DNA of 64,000 nucleotides from Mesorhizobium sp. NZP2298 (GCF_013170825.1 NZ_CP033365.1:4414001-4478000); one strand, 5' to 3'. Shown: positions 1-8,890, counted from the first letter of the stretch. A program made the numbers and translations. Notes: a model not told the origin generated them from the letters alone.

Positions 1-246
1 CGGCGCATAACCCCACCGACCGTCATGAACGATCCGCTGGGTGCCAGCATCAGTCCAACCACGACGCCTGGTGCCGGCGATCTCATCGACAACACACCAA
101 CCTCGACCATCCACGAGGTGCATGCTCCGGCCGGGATGACGCCCTTGACCGTGCCCAGCGACCCGACTGGCATGTCGCTCGAGCCGACGCAGCCGGTCAG
201 CCCGCAAGCCCCCGCGACGGCACTGCCGCTGACCCCCGAAAACTAA
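1..246 (+). CDS. C-terminal end of an unknown protein (partial)
   Basis: The reading frame is open from the first base and ends with TAA at 244-246, so this is most likely the 3' end of a gene that begins outside the window. The first ATG is at 25, but nothing like a ribosome binding site precedes it. The visible 80 or so residues are rich in Pro, Thr, Ala and Ser, with repeated PT, PTQP and SPQAP patterns. This looks like a disordered, low-complexity tail, as in some exported or wall-associated proteins. No domain is recognisable and no function is proposed. Confidence 0.45.
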   Translation, partial: RRITPPTVMNDPLGASISPTTTPGAGDLIDNTPTSTIHEVHAPAGMTPLTVPSDPTGMSLEPTQPVSPQAPATALPLTPEN

Positions 247-287
247 GGGCCGCGCCATGCGCACCGGCCGGAGCAATCCCGGGAAAC

Positions 288-330
288 AAGGCAAATTCCG
301 AAACCGGTGAAAACGATCCGGAATTGCCTT
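288..330. repeat. Imperfect inverted repeat, RIME-like
   Basis: Arms AAGGCAAATTCCG (288-300) and CGGAATTGCCTT (319-330) are complementary except for one bulged base. A related element with GCAATTCC/GGAATTGC arms lies at 63819-63862. Such short intergenic palindromes are typical of rhizobial mosaic repeats. The family assignment is from memory of the pattern, not from a search. Confidence 0.5.
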
Positions 331-346
331 CAATCGAGAGATGGAG

Positions 347-377
347 CGGTTCGGCGTTTCCCTGAAATGCCGAACCG
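347..377. repeat. 14-bp stem palindrome, RIME-like
   Basis: CGGTTCGGCGTTTC (347-360) pairs with GAAATGCCGAACCG (364-377) with a 3-nt loop and a single G-T wobble. It lies 16 nt from the stop codon of the minus-strand phosphodiesterase gene. It could act as a 3' stem-loop for that gene, but no T-tract follows. The sequence resembles the AGCGGTTCGGC palindromes scattered through Mesorhizobium intergenic DNA. Confidence 0.6.
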
Positions 378-392
378 TTTCAGGCCACCGGA

Positions 393-2372
393 TCAAAGCA
401 GGATGCGATACCTGGCAAAACCGGCTTCGCCCTCGCCCGCCGGTTCGATCTTCAGCGACTTCACATCGGCGATGAAGTCCTTTGCCTTGACGCCCGTCTC
501 GAACACGACGCTGGTTCCCGGCAGCGGCGCGAACGACCAGTTGCCGTCGGCCGACGGGTTGATCGTGCCCTGGCTCACAATATAGCGAACGATGACGTCG
601 CGGTTGGTGTCGGGCGCTTCGTAGATGATCTTGGAGGCATTGATGTCGGGGAAATTGCCGCCGCCGCCGGCACGGTAATTGTTGGTCGCGACGACGAATT
701 TCTGATTGGGATCAAGTTGTTTTCCGTCGAACATCAAGTCGACGACGCGATTGGCGCCAGCATTCGCCACGCCGCCCTTGGCATCATATTTCGGCGGCTG
801 CGACAGATCGATCTTGTAGGAGACGCCATCGATGACATCGAAATTGTAGGACGGGAAATCGGTGTTGATGAGCGTCTGGTCGGTCTTCCCCGCCTCGATC
901 CTGTTGAAGATGCCGGCCGACATTTCCAGCCATTCCTTGACCTGGGCGCCGGTGATTTCGACGGCGCGCACGGTGTTGGGATAGAGATAGAGGTCGGCGA
1001 CGTTCTTGATGGCGATGTCGCCGGCAGGCACGTCGGTATAGTAGTCGGCGCCGTTGCGCCCGCCTGCCTTGAAGGGAGCGGCGGCCGACAGCAGCGGCAC
1101 GTCCTTCCACTGCGTGCTCTTGAGTATGTCCTTCAAGTACCAGGTCTGCGCCTGGCTGACGACCTGCACCGACGGATCGTCCGCGACCAGCGCGAAATAG
1201 GAATAGAGCGGCGCGGAGGTCTTGCCGACCGGACGGCGCACATAGGCCAGGGTCGCCTGGTGGTCCTGCTCGAGGGCGGCGATGATGCGCTTGTCGTCGG
1301 GGACAGTCGGCTTGTTCTTGTTGTCGACGCGCTCGAAGATCGGCCGCGCCTCGGAGGTCGCGGACACGACCTTCCATTTCGATCCGTCACGCTCCAGCAT
1401 CAGGTCGATCAGACCCATATGCGAGCCCCAGAAACCGCCCATCACGGCCGGCTTGCCCTGCAGGGTGCCTTTTTGCGTGTCGACCCCTTCGAGCGACTGG
1501 AAATCCTTCTTGCCGGGGAACACCAGATGCTGGTGACCGGTGAACACGGCATCGACGCCATCGATGCCGGCGACGAAGAACGAGGCGTTCTCCATCATGT
1601 CGCCCTGCTTCACATCAATGCCGGAATGCGAGAGCGCGATGACGATGTCGGCGCCCTCTTCCTTCATCTGCGGCACCCAGGCCTTGGCCGCCTCGACGAT
1701 GTCGCGCGTCTTGACGTTGCCTTCGAGATTCTTGAGGTCCCAGACCATGATCTGCGGCGGCACGAAACCGATAATGCCGATCCTGATCGGCTGTTCGGCG
1801 CCCGAACCGTCCTTGATCTTCTTGTCGAGGATCACATAGGGCTTGAGGTAGAGCTTGTCGTCACGCGGGTTGGCGGCAAGCTCGGTGCCGCGGATCAGAT
1901 TGGCGCAGACGAAGGGGAAATTGGCGCCGGCCAGCACCTTGTCCAGGAAAGACAGGCCGTAGTTGAACTCGTGGTTGCCGAGCGTCGAGCATTCATAGCC
2001 GAGCAGGTTCATGCCTTTCATGATCGGATGCAGGTCGCCGTCCTTGAGGCCTTTCTCGTAGGCGATGTAGTCGCCCATCGGGTTGCCCTGCAGCAGGTCG
2101 CCATTGTCGATCAGCATCGAGTTAACGGCTTCCTTGCGCACTGCGTCGATCAGGGATGCGGTGCGCGACAGGCCCATCGTGTCGTTGGCTTTGTCGGCGT
2201 AGTAATCATAGGGCAGCACGTTCACATGGATGTCGGTGGTTTCCATGATCCGAAGATGCGCCTGGTTAGCTTGAGCGCGGGCGGAGAAGGGATGAAGCAC
2301 GATCAGCGCCCCTGTGGCTGCGGCGCCAGCGAGAAAACCGCGGCGGGAGACGGGGTGGAGCAGTTGCGACAT
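393..2372 (-). CDS. cpdB: 2',3'-cyclic-nucleotide 2'-phosphodiesterase / 3'-nucleotidase
   Basis: Exported bifunctional enzyme that opens 2',3'-cyclic nucleotides and then removes the 3'-phosphate, salvaging nucleosides and phosphate in the periplasm. I start it at 2372 because GGAG sits 8 nt upstream and the new N-terminus is a Tat signal (SRRGFLAGA at about residues 9-17, then a hydrophobic stretch ending ARAQA). A longer frame adds 25 residues with no signal. Metallophosphatase motifs are all present: D-x-H at residues 47-49, NGDLLQG, STLGNHEFNYG, SHSG and FTGHQH. The C-terminal 5'-nucleotidase domain has YRAGGGGNFP. At 659 aa the length fits the family. It is monocistronic; ndh starts upstream on the same strand after a gap of about 150 nt. 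Confidence 0.92.
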   Translation of the reverse strand: MSQLLHPVSRRGFLAGAAATGALIVLHPFSARAQANQAHLRIMETTDIHVNVLPYDYYADKANDTMGLSRTASLIDAVRKEAVNSMLIDNGDLLQGNPMGDYIAYEKGLKDGDLHPIMKGMNLLGYECSTLGNHEFNYGLSFLDKVLAGANFPFVCANLIRGTELAANPRDDKLYLKPYVILDKKIKDGSGAEQPIRIGIIGFVPPQIMVWDLKNLEGNVKTRDIVEAAKAWVPQMKEEGADIVIALSHSGIDVKQGDMMENASFFVAGIDGVDAVFTGHQHLVFPGKKDFQSLEGVDTQKGTLQGKPAVMGGFWGSHMGLIDLMLERDGSKWKVVSATSEARPIFERVDNKNKPTVPDDKRIIAALEQDHQATLAYVRRPVGKTSAPLYSYFALVADDPSVQVVSQAQTWYLKDILKSTQWKDVPLLSAAAPFKAGGRNGADYYTDVPAGDIAIKNVADLYLYPNTVRAVEITGAQVKEWLEMSAGIFNRIEAGKTDQTLINTDFPSYNFDVIDGVSYKIDLSQPPKYDAKGGVANAGANRVVDLMFDGKQLDPNQKFVVATNNYRAGGGGNFPDINASKIIYEAPDTNRDVIVRYIVSQGTINPSADGNWSFAPLPGTSVVFETGVKAKDFIADVKSLKIEPAGEGEAGFARYRILL

Positions 2373-2520
2373 GTTTTCTCCTGTTCGACTACCTGACGCC
2401 CTGCCCCGGAGCGAACTTCGCGCCGAAATAGGCTCAAGTCCACTCAAGAAGTCGCGCGCATCCGGACATCAGTCCATCAGCTGGAGATGACGCGCGGATG
2501 AATGGAACAGTGAAGAAAAG

Positions 2521-3786
2521 TCAGGTCTTGTCGTCGTCGCCCTGGGTGATCAGCCGGGCGCTGCGCTGGCCTGTGACGTAGATCCATAGCCAGCTCAGGG
2601 AAACCGCCAGCCGGTTGCGGAAACCGATCAGGAAATAGATGTGCGCAATTCCCCACAGCCACCAGGCGAGCCAGCCCGTGAGCTTGATCCAGCCGAAATC
2701 GATCGCGGCGGCGCGTTTTCCGATCGTCGCCAGGTCGCCGGCGTGCTTGTAGTGGAAAGGACGTACCGTCTTGTCGCCGGCAAGCCTGGCCTTGATGGTG
2801 GCCGCGACATGTCGGCCCTCCTGCTTGGCGGAAGGCGCCACGCCAGGTACCGGCCGTCCATCTGGCCTCAGCACAAGAGCGGCGTCGCCGATGACAAAAA
2901 TCTCCGGGCTGCCGGACACACTGAGGTCTGGCTCGACGAGCACCCTGCCCGCGCGATCCGCCTTCGCGCCCAGCCATTCGGCGGCGGGCGAGGCGGCAAC
3001 GCCGGCCGCCCACAGGATCGTCCGGGCTGCCAGCTGCTTGTCGCCAAACACAACACCCTCGGCGTCACAGCGCGTGACGGCGCGGCCGAGCTCAACCGTC
3101 ACGCCAAGACGCTCCAGCGCCTTGCTGGCGTAACCGGAGAGTTTCGGCGCGAAATTGGCAAGGATGCGGTCGCCGGCCTCGATCAGCACCACGCGCGTTT
3201 GCCGCGTATCGATATTGCGGAACTCGCCGCGCAGCGTGTCGTGTGCCAGTTCGGCGATGGTGCCGGCGAGTTCCACGCCGGTCGGCCCACCGCCGACGAT
3301 CGCAATGGTCAGCAGCGCCTGGCGCCTGGCGGGATCGGTTTCGCGCTCGGCCTGCTCGAAAGCCAGGAGAATGCGCCGCCGAATGGTGGTGGCGTCCTCC
3401 AGCGTCTTCAAACCCGGCGCAAAAGGCTCCCATTCATCATGACCGAAATAGGCGTGCCGCGCGCCGGTGGCCAGCACTAGCGTGTCGTAGGCGACCGCGC
3501 TGCCGTCATCGAGCAGCACGCGTCTGCCGGCACGGTCGACGCCGGTGACATTGGCCAGTAGCGTCGTCACGTCCTTGCGCTTGCGCAGGAGATGGCGGAT
3601 CGGCCACGCAACCTCGGAGGTTGCCAGCGCGGTCGTCGCAACCTGGTAGAGCAGCGGTTGGAAAAGATGATGGTTGCGCTTGTCGATCATGGTGATGCGC
3701 ACCGGTGCGCCGGCGAGCGCTCGGGTGAATTCGAGGCCGCCGAAACCTGCACCGACAACGATGACATGGTGGCTGGGTTCAGTCAT
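2521..3786 (-). CDS. ndh: Type II NADH dehydrogenase (NDH-2)
   Basis: Single-subunit, non-proton-pumping NADH:quinone oxidoreductase of the inner membrane face. The first Rossmann motif VGAGFGGLEF (about residues 11-20) binds FAD, the second IVGGGPTGVELAG (about 165) binds NADH, and FVIGDAA near 295 is the conserved FAD contact. The C-terminal 70 residues (WLAWWLWGIAHIYFLIGF) are the amphipathic membrane anchor. I chose the ATG at 3786 with AGGGG 8 nt upstream; a TTG at 3807 in the same frame would add 7 residues with no better ribosome site. The 421 aa length is normal. It is divergent from the folate gene across a 164-bp gap that must hold both promoters. Confidence 0.92.
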   Translation of the reverse strand: MTEPSHHVIVVGAGFGGLEFTRALAGAPVRITMIDKRNHHLFQPLLYQVATTALATSEVAWPIRHLLRKRKDVTTLLANVTGVDRAGRRVLLDDGSAVAYDTLVLATGARHAYFGHDEWEPFAPGLKTLEDATTIRRRILLAFEQAERETDPARRQALLTIAIVGGGPTGVELAGTIAELAHDTLRGEFRNIDTRQTRVVLIEAGDRILANFAPKLSGYASKALERLGVTVELGRAVTRCDAEGVVFGDKQLAARTILWAAGVAASPAAEWLGAKADRAGRVLVEPDLSVSGSPEIFVIGDAALVLRPDGRPVPGVAPSAKQEGRHVAATIKARLAGDKTVRPFHYKHAGDLATIGKRAAAIDFGWIKLTGWLAWWLWGIAHIYFLIGFRNRLAVSLSWLWIYVTGQRSARLITQGDDDKT

Positions 3787-3950
3787 CTCGTTCACCCCTG
3801 ACGGCAAGATCGCCTGTCCTGAATGTAGGTATTTTTGTGCAACGCAGCAACAAAAGGACGGTGCCCGGGACTCGTCGTCCCATGTCGTGAATGCACAAGA
3901 TGTATCGTGTCGCGAGGTATAGCCTGATCAAACACGCGATGAGGTGACGC

Positions 3951-4613
3951 ATGGCTAACGATCATGACGACCAGGGTCCGGCACAGTATGCCTCGCCGCC
4001 CCGCTTCATGCATGAACTCGATCCGGCATTCCAGGCGCCGCTATCCGACTGGACCGATGTGAGACGCTGGCGCAAAGCCGAGCGCGAGCGGCTGATCGCA
4101 GCGCGACTCGCAGTTTCGGCCGACGCGCGAACGGCAATGTCTCAGCGCATCGCCGAAGGGCTCGACGCGATCATCGGCGATATCGCTGGCCGCACGGTCA
4201 GTCTCTACTGGCCGTTTCGCGGCGAACCGGACCTGCGGCCGTGGATGGCGGCGATCAATGAACGAGGCGGCCGCACAGCGCTGCCCATCGTCGTGGAGAA
4301 AGCGCAACCGCTGATCTTCCGCGCCTACAAACCGGGCGACCGGCTGGAAAAAGGCGTCTGGAACATCCCGATCCCGGCCGAGGGCGATCCGGTGCTGCCG
4401 GACATCGTCATCTCGCCGATCGTCGGCATCGATCCTGCAAACTATCGCCTGGGCTATGGCGGCGGCTTCTTCGACCGCACGCTGGCCGCCATGCCGTTCA
4501 GGCCGCTGGTCATCGGAGTCGGCTACGAACTGCAGCGCATCGCGACCATTTATCCGCAGCCGCACGACATTCCGATGGATCGGATTGTCACGGAAGCCAG
4601 CCAGATGTGTTAA
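3951..4613 (+). CDS. 5-formyltetrahydrofolate cyclo-ligase
   Basis: ATP-dependent conversion of 5-formyl-THF to 5,10-methenyl-THF, returning folate to the one-carbon pool. Family motifs are SLYWPFRGEPDL, the C-terminal LGYGGGFFDRTL loop that binds ATP/Mg and folate, and PHDIPMDRIVTE at the end. The N-terminus has about 35 extra residues (MANDHDDQGP...) before the conserved helix, as is usual in rhizobia. GAGGTGA precedes the ATG by about 4 nt. It is divergent from ndh and convergent with aldR. Confidence 0.9.
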   Translation: MANDHDDQGPAQYASPPRFMHELDPAFQAPLSDWTDVRRWRKAERERLIAARLAVSADARTAMSQRIAEGLDAIIGDIAGRTVSLYWPFRGEPDLRPWMAAINERGGRTALPIVVEKAQPLIFRAYKPGDRLEKGVWNIPIPAEGDPVLPDIVISPIVGIDPANYRLGYGGGFFDRTLAAMPFRPLVIGVGYELQRIATIYPQPHDIPMDRIVTEASQMC

Positions 4614-4743
4614 GATTCAGGTCAGGCCGTGCCGAGAATGGCGAGGTCTGAGAATCGGAACGGAGCAGACATTCGGGTCCGTGAGCATCGAAAGCGCGAG
4701 ACCTTGCCGTTCGGAGGCCCGCGTCACCTGAATATCAATACGT

Positions 4744-5217
4744 CTAAGCCATCTCCGGCTTCATGCCCATGGCGGTGCGGTCGACGATTTCACGCAAGGC
4801 AAAGGACGAGTTGATCTTGGTGACATGCGGCATGGCCGACAGCCATTCCTTGTGGATGCGCTCATAGTCGACCAGGTCCTTTGCCGCGATGCGCAGGATG
4901 TAGTCGTATTCGCCCGACATCAGGTGGCAGGACAGCACGTTGGGGCACCGCTTGATTGCCGCCTCGAAATCCGACAGCGTCTTCTCGAACTGGCCCGACA
5001 AGGATATATGCACGATCGCCGTCATCTGATGACCGAGCGCTGCATTGGAAAGCCGGGCGTGGTAGCCGCGAATGGTTCCGGATTTTTCCAGATTATCGAG
5101 CCGGCGCGAACAGGCCGATTGCGACAGGCCAACCTTCTCGGCGAGCGCCGCATTGGGTATCCTGCCATCCTTCTGCAATGTCTCAAGAATGGCGATATCG
5201 ATCCTGTCGAGCGGCAT
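4744..5217 (-). CDS. aldR: Lrp/AsnC-family regulator of alanine dehydrogenase
   Basis: Small Lrp-type regulator: an N-terminal HTH (LDRIDIAILETLQKDGRI, then LSQSACSRRLDNLEKSGTI) followed by the RAM ligand-binding domain (VHISLSGQFEKTL..., SGEYDYILRIAAKDL). I place the start at 5217, giving the usual MxLDxxD opening and 157 aa. An upstream in-frame ATG at 5247 adds non-family residues without a ribosome site. It is divergent from ald, the arrangement in which AldR activates ald with alanine as effector in rhizobia. The shared intergenic region holds an inverted repeat at 5280-5307. The symbol rests on this synteny. Confidence 0.88.
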   Translation of the reverse strand: MPLDRIDIAILETLQKDGRIPNAALAEKVGLSQSACSRRLDNLEKSGTIRGYHARLSNAALGHQMTAIVHISLSGQFEKTLSDFEAAIKRCPNVLSCHLMSGEYDYILRIAAKDLVDYERIHKEWLSAMPHVTKINSSFALREIVDRTAMGMKPEMA

Positions 5218-5279
5218 TTTTCGTGAATCCTGCGAATATCCGGCCATTTGGCGCAACAATTATCGAAACGTGCCTGTCC

Positions 5280-5307
5280 GCGCAAGCGCATTCGCAAACA
5301 CTTGCGC
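5280..5307. promoter_or_regulatory. Inverted repeat in the aldR-ald divergent region
   Basis: GCGCAAG (5280-5286) and CTTGCGC (5301-5307) form a perfect 7-bp dyad with a 14-bp spacer, 63 nt upstream of the aldR start and 68 nt upstream of the ald start. The position suits an Lrp-type operator shared by the two genes. No binding consensus was tested. Confidence 0.4.
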
Positions 5308-5374
5308 GCCGATTCGTGGTTCACTCAGACGATACAGGGAGTGAGCCCAAAAGGGCCCGGATCAGGAGAAGACA

Positions 5375-6490
5375 ATGCGCGTCGGCTGCCCCAAGGAAAT
5401 CAAGAACCACGAATACCGTGTCGGCCTCACGCCCGGCTCGGTTCGCGAATATGTGGCGCACGGCCATGAAGTACTGGTCGAGACTGGTGCCGGTGCCGGC
5501 ATTGGCGCCGATGACAATGCCTATCGCGCCGCCGGCGCCACCATCGCCAAGACCGCCGCCGACGTGTTCGCCAAGTCGGACATGATCGTCAAGGTCAAGG
5601 AGCCGCAGCCCAATGAATGGGCGCAGCTGCGCGACGGCCAGATCCTGTACACCTACCTTCACCTGGCTCCGGACCCGGAACAGACCAAGGGCCTGCTCGC
5701 TTCGGGCGTGACCGCGATCGCCTACGAAACCGTGACCGACGATCGTGGCGGCCTGCCGCTGCTCGCGCCGATGTCGGAAGTCGCCGGCCGCCTGTCGATC
5801 CAGGCCGGCGCCACGGCGCTGCAGAAGGCAAATGGCGGCCGTGGCGTGCTGCTCGGCGGCGTGCCCGGCGTGCTTCCCGGCAAGGTCACCGTGCTCGGCG
5901 GCGGCGTCGTCGGCCTGCATGCCGCCCGCATGGCTGCCGGTCTTGGCGCCGACGTCACCATCATCGACCGCTCGATCCCGCGCCTGCGCCAGCTCGATGA
6001 CCTCTTCGCCGGCCGTGTGCATACCCGCTATTCGACCGTCGAGGCGCTCGAGGAAGAATGCTTCTCGGCCGACATCGTCGTCGGCGCCGTACTGATCCCG
6101 GGCGCCGCGGCGCCGAAGCTCGTCACCCGCGAAATGTTGTCGGGCATGAAGAAGGGCTCGGTGCTGGTCGACGTCGCCATCGACCAGGGTGGCTGCTTCG
6201 AAACCTCGCATGCGACGACTCACGCCGAGCCGACCTACGAGGTTGACGGCGTTATCCACTATTGCGTCGCCAACATGCCAGGTGCCGTGCCGGTGACCTC
6301 GGCCCATGCGTTGAACAACGCGACACTGCACTACGGCCTGCAGCTCGCCGACAAGGGCCTGAAGGCGCTGGTCGACGACCATCATTTGCGCAACGGCCTC
6401 AATGTCCACAAGGGCAAGATCACGAATCGTGCGGTGGCCGAAGCGCTGGGCTACGAACTGGTCGAGCCGAAAGCCGTTCTGGCCGCGTAA
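5375..6490 (+). CDS. ald: Alanine dehydrogenase
   Basis: NAD-dependent reversible deamination of L-alanine to pyruvate and ammonium. The sequence opens [20 protein letters not shown], as the family does, with the substrate-binding Arg15. MIVKVKEPQ supplies the pyruvate-binding Lys and YTYLHLAPD the catalytic His. The NAD fold is [17 protein letters not shown] (about residues 171-187). The 371 aa length is exactly typical. AGGAGAAGACA precedes the ATG. It is divergent from aldR and followed by a strong intrinsic terminator, so it is monocistronic. In rhizobia this enzyme matters for alanine use and bacteroid alanine export. Confidence 0.96.
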   Translation: MRVGCPKEIKNHEYRVGLTPGSVREYVAHGHEVLVETGAGAGIGADDNAYRAAGATIAKTAADVFAKSDMIVKVKEPQPNEWAQLRDGQILYTYLHLAPDPEQTKGLLASGVTAIAYETVTDDRGGLPLLAPMSEVAGRLSIQAGATALQKANGGRGVLLGGVPGVLPGKVTVLGGGVVGLHAARMAAGLGADVTIIDRSIPRLRQLDDLFAGRVHTRYSTVEALEEECFSADIVVGAVLIPGAAAPKLVTREMLSGMKKGSVLVDVAIDQGGCFETSHATTHAEPTYEVDGVIHYCVANMPGAVPVTSAHALNNATLHYGLQLADKGLKALVDDHHLRNGLNVHKGKITNRAVAEALGYELVEPKAVLAA

Positions 6491-6522
6491 TACACCCAGA
6501 AAAAGTCAACGTGCTAATTGCT

Positions 6523-6551
6523 GCCCGCCGGATTTCTCCGGCGGGCTTTTT
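6523..6551 (+). terminator. Intrinsic terminator of ald
   Basis: GCCCGCCGGA (6523-6532) pairs perfectly with TCCGGCGGGC (6537-6546) around a 4-nt loop, and a run of five T follows. It lies 33 nt after the ald stop codon. Confidence 0.9.
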
Positions 6552-6703
6552 ACTGGCCTATCCAGGCCGACAAGCCTGGTTGCTGGTCAGGTCGGTGTCA
6601 GCTGCGGAGGCAGGTTGCCTGAGACTGTTGCATTTTTGTCATACCCAAATTGACCGACTCCCTGTTAGGAACAGCTTGGGTTTATTACTAGGGGTACGGG
6701 CTA

Positions 6704-8008
6704 ATGCTTACTCGCGTTTCCGCGAAATCTTTTCTTTTCGGTGCTGTCTCTGTCGTGGCTTTGATGTCCGCGGCCCACGCGGCAGACGTCGTACAGCCAG
6801 TGGAAGCCTCCGGTTTCAATTGGAGCGGTGTTTATGTCGGCTTTGGCGTTGGCGCCGGAGCCAACGTTCATGAGTTGGGCAGTGATTTTGCTCCTATCTC
6901 GCTGAACGGCATCGGCGGCGAAGGCGTTTACGGTGAACTGACCGCCGGCTATGACTACATGGTGTCGCCCCGCTTTCTGCTCGGTGGATTGCTGGACGTC
7001 CACGTGGGCGATATCAAAACCAAGATCGATGCCGCCGGTCTCAACGCCTCGATCCAAGAGACATACGGTTTCGACGCTGGCCTGCGCGTAGGCTATCTGT
7101 TTACCCCGAATACACTGGGCTACGTGCTCGGCGGCTATTCCTGGCAGAAGTACAAGCTCGATACCAATGCTGGCTTCGGCTTTGATTGGGACCAGAGCGG
7201 CTACTTCGTCGGCGGCGGCATTGAAACGGCCATCAACAGCAACTGGACGATCAAGACTGAGTACCGTTATACGCGCTTCGGCACCAAGGGAGATCTCCTC
7301 TCAGAGGCGGGCCTTATCGGTGCGCCGGATGGCCTTCTCAACTTCGATACGTCGCGGCATACGTTCCAGATTGCAGCCAACTACCGTTTTGGCGCGCAGA
7401 ATGGCGGCGGTGCTACTTTTGAAACCCCCGCCTACAACTGGACCGGTTTCTATATCGGTGGCGCGGGTGGCGCGGGTGCGTCCGTGCACCAGATCGAAAT
7501 TCCGCCGCTCGGCGGCGCCAAGTTCAATGGCCTCGGTGGCGAAGGCGCGTTTGGAGAGTTGAACGTTGGTTACGACCAGGATTTCGGCAGTTGGGTCGCA
7601 GGCGTCATGGTGGATGCTCGCTACTCCGGCATGACCTCGAAGCTGGACCTCGGCGTCGGATCGATCAATGTCGATACCGACTACGGCTTCGATGTTCTTG
7701 GCCGCGTCGGCATGAAGATGAACGAATCGACGCTCGCCTACGCACTGGCTGGCTACAGCTGGCAGCATTTCGACCTGAATGCTTCCGACCCGGTCGGCGA
7801 TATCCTCGATTGGGGCTCCAGCGGTTTCTCGGTTGGTGGCGGCCTGGAAACAGCCGTGTCCAGCAACATCACCGTCGGTGTCGAATATCGCTATTCGCAG
7901 TTCGCCAAGAAGGATTTCTCGTCGGAGTTGGGGCTGGCTGACGACTCCATCACCTCCACGTCTTCTTTCCACACCGTGCGTCTCGGCGCGAAGTACAAGT
8001 TCAACTAA
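6704..8008 (+). CDS. Outer-membrane beta-barrel protein with two tandem barrel domains
   Basis: Signal peptide MLTRVSAKSFLFGAVSVVAL...AHA (about 1-26), then two similar halves. Half A (about 38-232) starts FNWSGVYVGFGVGAGANVHE and ends FQIAANYRFG. Half B (about 245-434) starts YNWTGFYIGGAGGAGASVHQ and ends VRLGAKYKFN. Shared internal blocks are LNGIGGEGVYGEL / FNGLGGEGAFGEL, YVLGGYSWQKY / YALAGYSWQHF, and IKTEYRYTRFGTKGD / VGVEYRYSQFAKKD. Each half resembles the 8-stranded Omp25/31 barrels of rhizobia and Brucella, so the protein looks like an internal duplication. The last residue is Asn, not the usual Phe. AGGGG precedes the start. Strong flanking terminators make it monocistronic. Confidence 0.85.
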   Translation: MLTRVSAKSFLFGAVSVVALMSAAHAADVVQPVEASGFNWSGVYVGFGVGAGANVHELGSDFAPISLNGIGGEGVYGELTAGYDYMVSPRFLLGGLLDVHVGDIKTKIDAAGLNASIQETYGFDAGLRVGYLFTPNTLGYVLGGYSWQKYKLDTNAGFGFDWDQSGYFVGGGIETAINSNWTIKTEYRYTRFGTKGDLLSEAGLIGAPDGLLNFDTSRHTFQIAANYRFGAQNGGGATFETPAYNWTGFYIGGAGGAGASVHQIEIPPLGGAKFNGLGGEGAFGELNVGYDQDFGSWVAGVMVDARYSGMTSKLDLGVGSINVDTDYGFDVLGRVGMKMNESTLAYALAGYSWQHFDLNASDPVGDILDWGSSGFSVGGGLETAVSSNITVGVEYRYSQFAKKDFSSELGLADDSITSTSSFHTVRLGAKYKFN

Positions 8009-8031
8009 AAAGCCCTCCAGGCAATAGTTGC

Positions 8032-8062
8032 AGCCCGTCGGTTTGGCCGACGGGCTTTTTTT
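8032..8062 (+). terminator. Intrinsic terminator of the double-barrel protein gene
   Basis: AGCCCGTCGG (8032-8041) pairs with CCGACGGGCT (8047-8056), followed by a seven-T tract. It lies 23 nt after the stop codon. Confidence 0.9.
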
Positions 8063-8097
8063 GTTGTGCGGCAAACAGTTGGGAAAAGCGCGGGCAA

Positions 8098-8124
8098 CAA
8101 AAAAGCGGAGCCAAAGCCCCGCTT
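8098..8124 (-). terminator. Intrinsic terminator of the DUF1203 gene
   Basis: Read on the minus strand, AAGCGG and CCGCTT (8119-8124 and 8103-8108) form a stem with a 10-nt loop, followed by six T. It lies about 120 nt beyond the stop codon of the DUF1203 gene and is convergent with the terminator at 8032-8062. Confidence 0.7.
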
Positions 8125-8242
8125 CCTCGATATCGAGATTGCCGCCGGTTCATCCGCGGTCGGCCAATCGATCGACAATCGGGTTCTATCGTATCTATGC
8201 GACGGGAGTACGACAGAGTTTCCTGCCGGCGGTCCGCGCGGT

Positions 8243-8713
8243 TCAGGCCCGTTCGATCCGGCATTGATAGCAGTTGTTGCGCGCCGAGCGGACATGCACA
8301 TAGGCAATATCGTCGCGCTCGAACAAGGTCTCGGCCCTTGCGGCAATCGCCCCGGTCGGGGTGACAGCGCCGCTGCCGTAGACGATACGGTCGTCCCCGC
8401 CATAGCCGCGCACAATATAGTCCGGGCTTTCGAGGATTTCGGGTAGCGCATCGGTCTCGGCCGCACGTTCGCATTCTTCGGCATGCAGGAAGATCGGACC
8501 GGTCTCGGCATAGGGTTGAAGACCCGGGAAAGGCCGGAAAGCCAGGACAAGATAGGCGTCGCCGGCTGCGATGTTCTTGAGACAGTGCCGGCAAGGCATG
8601 CCATCGCCGTCGGAGATGTTCCGCTCTGGCGGGTGGCCGTAGGCATCGGGTCCACCACGCTGCAGGGCTCTGACATGTTCGGTGGGTAGCGCCTTGAACT
8701 GAATGGTCATCAT
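8243..8713 (-). CDS. DUF1203-family protein
   Basis: The whole protein matches the pattern of DUF1203: an N-terminal FKALPTEHVRALQRGGPDAYG, then MPCRHCLKNI with a CxxC pair, then LAFRPFPGLQPYAETGPIFL with HAEECERA, and a C-terminal YVHVRSARNNCYQC with a second CxxC. The two Cys pairs suggest a metal or disulfide site, but the family's role is unknown to me. No signal peptide is visible, so it is probably cytoplasmic. GGAG sits 6 nt before the first of two ATGs (MM). It is monocistronic, with its own terminator downstream. Confidence 0.85.
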   Translation of the reverse strand: MMTIQFKALPTEHVRALQRGGPDAYGHPPERNISDGDGMPCRHCLKNIAAGDAYLVLAFRPFPGLQPYAETGPIFLHAEECERAAETDALPEILESPDYIVRGYGGDDRIVYGSGAVTPTGAIAARAETLFERDDIAYVHVRSARNNCYQCRIERA

Positions 8714-8785
8714 GGAGATCTCCGGCTCGTCGACCGGAAATTATGGGCTCTGGCCGGTGCGGCCCACCCGATTCCTGCCAAGGAT

Positions 8786-8821
8786 CGAGGGACCGATCCG
8801 ATGTCGGCGATCGATCCCTCG
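8786..8821. repeat. Stem-loop downstream of the ompA-like gene
   Basis: CGAGGGACCGATC (8786-8798) and GATCGATCCCTCG (8809-8821) form a 13-bp stem with one mismatch. It lies 70 nt beyond the stop codon of the minus-strand OmpA-like gene. There is no T-tract, so it may be a 3' stabilising hairpin rather than a classical terminator. Confidence 0.45.
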
Positions 8822-8890
8822 TACCAAGCAACAGTGATCGCGCCAGATCCATGAAACCAGCCGGCCAGATAAAGCCAGCGAAACCCCGAA

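Noticed and set aside
717..2396. 559-codon open frame on the plus strand
   Set aside because: It is the antisense of the cpdB gene. It has no ribosome site or family motif, and the opposite strand has a full Tat signal and metallophosphatase motifs. Long antisense frames are expected in such G+C-rich DNA.
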